Assembly: GCA_003280025.1 (NCBI GenBank)
Contig: QCGD01000015.1
Span: forward strand, 1-39,018
From: Prochlorococcus sp. AG-363-P06
GTDB lineage: Bacteria > Cyanobacteriota > Cyanobacteriia > PCC-6307 > Cyanobiaceae
Direction of reading: 5' to 3'
DNA: 39,018 bases
Position 1 is the first letter of the stretch. Each line of letters opens with the position of its first letter. The notes under the pieces were generated by a model that made no database searches, was not told the DNA's origin, and was given only the letters and a program-made list of their open reading frames with translations. The translations under genes were made by a program, and so were the position numbers. Shown one piece after another: positions 35,239-39,018 of this stretch.

Positions 35239-37272
35239 GTGAATTATATAAATAAGGGTAAACCTCTACCTTTAGGGAGTTCAATCACGTCAAAAGGTGT
35301 AAATTTCTCCTTAATAGCAACAAATGCAGAATATATAGAAATTTTATTGTTCGAGAAAGAAGATGCGGTTTTACCAAAAAAAGTATTTAAATTAGATCAT
35401 AGTCATAATACTGGTAATTACTGGCACGCTGAAATAAGTAATATAAAGGAAGGTAGTATATATGCCTTTAGAATAAAACAGAAAAACAATGGGATAAATA
35501 ATAATTATGAAAAGAAAATCTTAATTGATCCTTGCTCTAGGGGTATTACTGGATGGAGTACATACAAAAGAAAAAATGCACTAAGAAAAGATGACAATTG
35601 TGATTCTTGTCTTAAAAGTGTTGTTTGTAATAGAAAATTGTTTAATTTTCAAGATTACCCTAGACCAAATTATTCTTGGGAAGAAACAATTATTTATGAA
35701 CTCCATATCAAAGCTTTCACTACATCCTCCAATGAGAAGGAAAGTTGTTTTAAGAAATTCCTAAAAAAAATTCCATATCTCAAAGAACTTGGCATTACAA
35801 CTATTGAACTACTTCCGATATTTTGCTTTGATCCCACTGATGCTCCTAGTGGGTTAGATAACTTCTGGGGTTATAGTCCTATTAATTGGTTTACGCCACA
35901 CTTTGAATATGTGTCAAATGTATCTGCTGAAGACAATAGAGCAGAAGTTAGAAAATTAGTAGAAGAATGCCATAAAGCAGAAATTGAAGTTATTTTAGAT
36001 GTTGTATATAACCATACTTCTGAGGGAGATTCCGAAGGGCCAACAATTTCTTGGAAAGGAATTGATGAAAATCTTTACTATTTCATCGACAAAGATAAAA
36101 ATTATCAGGATGTTTCTGGATGTGGAAATAGCATCGCAGCAAATAGAGGATTAGTCAGAAAATTAATCATTGAATCATTAAAGTGTTGGGCAAATGAATT
36201 TGGTATTGATGGTTTTAGATTTGATTTAGGTATTGCCTTGACTAGAGGGGAGAATCTTATACCTCTTGAGAACCCACCATTTTTCGAAGATATTGAATGC
36301 GAACCTGATCTTGCAGGCATTAAATTAATTAGTGAGCCATGGGATTGTGGAGGTTTATATAAATTAAATGATTTCCCTTCTAAGAAAACTCTTACATGGA
36401 ATGGTCATTTCAGAGATGACTTAAGAAGATTTTGGAAAGGAGATAAAGATACTGCTTGGAAGATGAGTGACAAAATCAAAGGTAGTCCATCTCTTTACAA
36501 AGAAAATAATACCTGTCCAAAATCTATAAACTTTATAACTTCTCACGATGGATTCACCCTTAAGGATTTAGTAACATTCAACAGAAAACATAATTTTGCA
36601 AATAAAGAAAAAAACAGAGATGGAGATAACCATAACAATTCATGGAATCATGGCGTAGAAGGTCCAACCACAGACTTATCAATTAGAGATCTAAGAAAAA
36701 GACAGCAAAAAAATCTTCTACTGAGTTTACTTATCTCAAAAGGAGTACCTATGTTATTGATGGGAGATGAAATCGGGAGATCTCAGGGAGGGAACAATAA
36801 TTCTTGGTGTCAAAATAATCCATTGGGATGTATGAATTGGAATAATAATCAACAGGATTTGGAGTTGTTAAATTATCTTAAATTTTTAATAAAGCTAAGA
36901 AAAAAGCTTATAAAACTTCTAAACCCCAAGTTCTTGACAAGTCAACAAAACATAGGAAATATTCCAAAATATTATTGGCATGGTGCAAAGTTAAACAATC
37001 CTGATTGGAGTAGCTGGTCCCATACAGTTGCATTTAGCATAAACAAAGGGGAAGCAAATCCTCTTATATGGGCAGGTTTAAATGCTTATTCAAAAAATAT
37101 CGATTTTTGCCTACCTAGATCTAAAGGTAATTGGCTAAAAGTAGTTGATACAAATTATCCTGAGATTATAGAGCCTTTCACTATAATTGATCAATCAATC
37201 AATATAAAGAGTCGAAGCTCTGTATTAATTATTTCAGAAGAAGTATTTGGAACAAAAAATAATATATTCTAA
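35239..37272 (+). CDS. glgX: Glycogen debranching enzyme (isoamylase type)
   Basis: A GH13 enzyme that cuts alpha-1,6 branches of glycogen or of phosphorylase limit dextrin. The N-terminal CBM48 domain begins GKPLPLGSSITSKGVNFSL. The catalytic barrel shows LDVVYNHT, DGFRFDLGIAL with the nucleophile Asp, ISEPWDCGG with the acid Glu, and FITSHDGFTLKDLV with the third carboxylate. At 677 aa it has normal length. The start is GTG at 35239. The tRNA-Gly gene begins 1 bp after its stop on the other strand. A GPH sugar symporter is next downstream, so carbohydrate handling may be grouped here. Confidence 0.94.
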   Translation: MNYINKGKPLPLGSSITSKGVNFSLIATNAEYIEILLFEKEDAVLPKKVFKLDHSHNTGNYWHAEISNIKEGSIYAFRIKQKNNGINNNYEKKILIDPCSRGITGWSTYKRKNALRKDDNCDSCLKSVVCNRKLFNFQDYPRPNYSWEETIIYELHIKAFTTSSNEKESCFKKFLKKIPYLKELGITTIELLPIFCFDPTDAPSGLDNFWGYSPINWFTPHFEYVSNVSAEDNRAEVRKLVEECHKAEIEVILDVVYNHTSEGDSEGPTISWKGIDENLYYFIDKDKNYQDVSGCGNSIAANRGLVRKLIIESLKCWANEFGIDGFRFDLGIALTRGENLIPLENPPFFEDIECEPDLAGIKLISEPWDCGGLYKLNDFPSKKTLTWNGHFRDDLRRFWKGDKDTAWKMSDKIKGSPSLYKENNTCPKSINFITSHDGFTLKDLVTFNRKHNFANKEKNRDGDNHNNSWNHGVEGPTTDLSIRDLRKRQQKNLLLSLLISKGVPMLLMGDEIGRSQGGNNNSWCQNNPLGCMNWNNNQQDLELLNYLKFLIKLRKKLIKLLNPKFLTSQQNIGNIPKYYWHGAKLNNPDWSSWSHTVAFSINKGEANPLIWAGLNAYSKNIDFCLPRSKGNWLKVVDTNYPEIIEPFTIIDQSINIKSRSSVLIISEEVFGTKNNIF

Positions 37273-37273
37273 A

Positions 37274-37344
37274 AGCGGGCGGCGGGAATCGAACCCGCAT
37301 CTTCAGCTTGGAAGGCTGAGGTTTTACCACTAAACCACGCCCGC
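37274..37344 (-). tRNA. tRNA-Gly (anticodon TCC)
   Basis: On the minus strand GCGGGCG pairs with CGCCCGC, the D-arm is TGGTTTAGTGGTAAAACC, the anticodon stem-loop TCAGC-CTTCCAA-GCTGA gives TCC, and the T-arm is GCGGGTTCGATTCCCGC. It is 71 nt long, with discriminator T and no encoded CCA. Confidence 0.97.
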
Positions 37345-37405
37345 AATAAGTAATAGAATTACCATTGCAATAATACATTATCAAACAAACAACAAATTAA
37401 AAAGA

Positions 37406-38800
37406 TTGGAAAATTCACACTCAGAAAATATAACTAGATCAACTACAAGATTAATGATCTCTTACGGTTTAGGAGATGCAGGTACTGGATTAGTAGCAAC
37501 TCAATTTGGTTTTTTTCTATTTAAGTTCTTTATTTCAGCAGGTTTACCAGTAATAATTGCAGGCTCACTATTAATGTTAATAAAAATTTGGGATGCGATA
37601 AATGATCCATTAATAGGATGGTTAAGTGATCGAACCAAATCAAGGTGGGGGCCGAGAATCCCTTGGATGGTTACGGCATCTGTACCTCTTGGTTTTTCTT
37701 TAGCTGCAATATGGTGGACACCAACAGGTTCAGTAATAGAAAAGACTATTTACTATGCCATAATTTCCATCATAGTAATGACCGCTTATACAAGTATTAA
37801 TCTTCCTTTTTCAGCTCTATCGACTGAAATTTCTGAAAAAACTTCAGTTAGAACAAGATTGAATGCATCAAGATTTACTGGTTCAATAATAGCAGGATTA
37901 ACAGGTTTAATAATTGCTGGAGTTGTTTTAGGTTCTGAGGGATCAGCAAATAATGAGTATTTTCTAATGGGCAAAATTAGTGGATTTATTGCCGTAATAA
38001 CTACTTTAATATCATGTTGGGGGCTAGCTCCATATGCTAAAAAAGCCAGAAGACCATCTGGCAAAGCAGAAGCTATAACACTTCAATTCAAAAGAATCTT
38101 CAGAAATAAGAAATTTCTTAAAGTTATTTCACTTTATATTTTACTATGGTGTGCCTTGCAATTAATGCAAACTGTAGCTCTAATTTATGTAGAGGATGTC
38201 CTGAATGTACCGAAAGATATTGCGACATGGATTCCAATCCCTTTCCAAATTAGCGCTCTTATAGGGTTACAAATATGGACAAGAGTATCAAATAAATTAA
38301 ATAGAATCTCAGCTTTAAACTATGGAGCGATTATGTGGATAATTTCATGTACAGCAGCTTTGTTTTTACCTCCTTTAGCTATAGGTTCAGGAGTTGGGAA
38401 TGTCATATTTCTAAATACTTCTAACCTTATTTTATTCATATTCTTAATTTTCATAATTTGTCTTATTGGTATTGGTGCTTCAACGGCTTTTCTTATCCCT
38501 TGGTCACTTCTTCCTGATGCAATAGATGAAGATCCAGAGAAACCAGCAGGAATTTACACAGCATGGATGGTACTTATTCAGAAAATTGGCATCGCACTGA
38601 GTGTTCAAATATTGGGGTTCTTGTTATATATTTCTGGTTATCAATCATGCTTTGTTGACCAAAACAATCTTAATATTATTGAACAATGCACCTCAGCTCA
38701 ATTAACTATTAGGTTATGTATAGGTTTTATACCTTCTGTATTGGTAGTAATTGGTATTTTAATAATGAGAAAATGGGATCAAAAATTAATCACAAACTAA
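37406..38800 (+). CDS. GPH-family (MelB-like) sugar:cation symporter
   Basis: A 464-aa transporter of the glycoside-pentoside-hexuronide family within the major facilitator superfamily. The signature DAINDPLIGWLSDRTKSRWGPRIPW is in the second and third helix region (about 69-93). About twelve hydrophobic segments are visible, and PWSLLPDAIDEDPEKPAGIYTAW is the second family motif. The substrate cannot be read; its place after glgX hints at a sugar or glucoside. The start is TTG at 37406. The MlaE-type gene begins 9 bp downstream. Confidence 0.88.
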   Translation: MENSHSENITRSTTRLMISYGLGDAGTGLVATQFGFFLFKFFISAGLPVIIAGSLLMLIKIWDAINDPLIGWLSDRTKSRWGPRIPWMVTASVPLGFSLAAIWWTPTGSVIEKTIYYAIISIIVMTAYTSINLPFSALSTEISEKTSVRTRLNASRFTGSIIAGLTGLIIAGVVLGSEGSANNEYFLMGKISGFIAVITTLISCWGLAPYAKKARRPSGKAEAITLQFKRIFRNKKFLKVISLYILLWCALQLMQTVALIYVEDVLNVPKDIATWIPIPFQISALIGLQIWTRVSNKLNRISALNYGAIMWIISCTAALFLPPLAIGSGVGNVIFLNTSNLILFIFLIFIICLIGIGASTAFLIPWSLLPDAIDEDPEKPAGIYTAWMVLIQKIGIALSVQILGFLLYISGYQSCFVDQNNLNIIEQCTSAQLTIRLCIGFIPSVLVVIGILIMRKWDQKLITN

Positions 38801-38809
38801 TATAGAAAT

Positions 38810-39018
38810 ATGTACTATCCACAGTTTTTTAAAAGACTTCTAAGCAGCCTAATCATTGGTGGGCAAGCAATCAATTTTATCTTTAAAGGTAAGATTTCCA
38901 AAAATGATCTATTTGACCAACTTATGGAGGCAGGTCCTGGAAGTTTATTGATTGTATTGATAACAGGAATTGCTGCGGGCACAGTTTTTAATATTCAAGT
39001 TGCATCACAACTTACCAC
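38810..39018 (+). CDS. MlaE/YrbE-type ABC transporter permease, 3' end outside window
   Basis: The first 69 codons of a gene that runs off the right edge. The product begins MYYPQFFKRLLSSLIIGGQA, then FDQLMEAGPGSLLIVLITG and AAGTVFNIQVASQL. The pattern of a membrane-edge helix followed by QLMEAGPGSL and a GxxxGxVFxxQ helix is typical of MlaE permeases. In bacteria these move phospholipids between membranes; in cyanobacteria and plastids the homologue (TGD1-like) is linked to lipid import. It is 9 bp after the GPH symporter gene. Confidence 0.85.
   Translation, partial: MYYPQFFKRLLSSLIIGGQAINFIFKGKISKNDLFDQLMEAGPGSLLIVLITGIAAGTVFNIQVASQLT

Noticed and set aside
1-39018. CRISPR arrays, insertion sequences, prophage genes or integrases
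   Set aside because: No regular repeat-spacer pattern, transposase, integrase or phage structural motif was seen on either strand.

Overview
The window is about 39 kb of an AT-rich, densely packed, collinear bacterial chromosome. It is almost certainly from a high-light clade of Prochlorococcus. The main reasons are a nickel superoxide dismutase with its maturation peptidase and nickel permease, Ftn2/ARC6, a ClpR-ClpP3 pair, a high-light-inducible (Hlip) protein, a CobD of the corrin pathway, TTG/GTG-rich start usage and very short intergenic gaps. The species call is an inference from gene content and composition; the strain cannot be fixed by reading alone. I see no insertion sequence, prophage module, CRISPR array or rRNA.

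Layout. 1-3663: Ftn2 (truncated by the left edge), pyruvate dehydrogenase E1 alpha and a group 2 sigma factor. 3805-8711: Nnr, MnmA, Lnt and an exported FKBP. 8790-10293: the nickel module sodN-sodX facing a SodT-like permease. 10353-13578: a trmH-lpdA-trpC operon on the minus strand. 13744-15120: murA, followed by a 525-bp region holding two tiny overlapping membrane ORFs and a GC-richer, hairpin-bearing stretch before tRNA-Leu(CAA). 15733-20779: argD-folC against a FAD-linked oxidase and an amidohydrolase. 20908-25961: tRNA-His and then miaB-ddl-(136-aa membrane protein)-ftsQ-ftsZ, a compact wall/division run. 25978-28106: SRP RNA, panB and hemW. 28203-32745: a PIN-TRAM protein, clpR-clpP3, ilvC and cobD. 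32803-34611: an Hlip, four small membrane or secreted proteins of unknown role, and HU. 34612-35238: 627 bp with a probable small RNA or short-peptide transcript that ends in a clear terminator. 35239-39018: glgX, tRNA-Gly(UCC), a GPH-type sugar symporter and the start of an MlaE-type permease.

Most of this is core cyanobacterial housekeeping: wall precursors (MurA, Ddl), division (Ftn2, FtsQ, FtsZ), tRNA modification (MnmA, MiaB, TrmH-like), cofactor and amino-acid synthesis (PanB, FolC, CobD, TrpC, ArgD, IlvC), proteolysis (ClpR/P) and glycogen turnover (GlgX). The least explained parts are the two genes whose conserved N-termini extend upstream of any ATG/GTG/TTG (sodX and the TrmH-like gene), the paired 35/36-codon membrane ORFs at 15143-15357, the structured patch at 15395-15556, the small transcript candidate at 34680-34796, and the run of unknown small membrane genes beside the Hlip gene.
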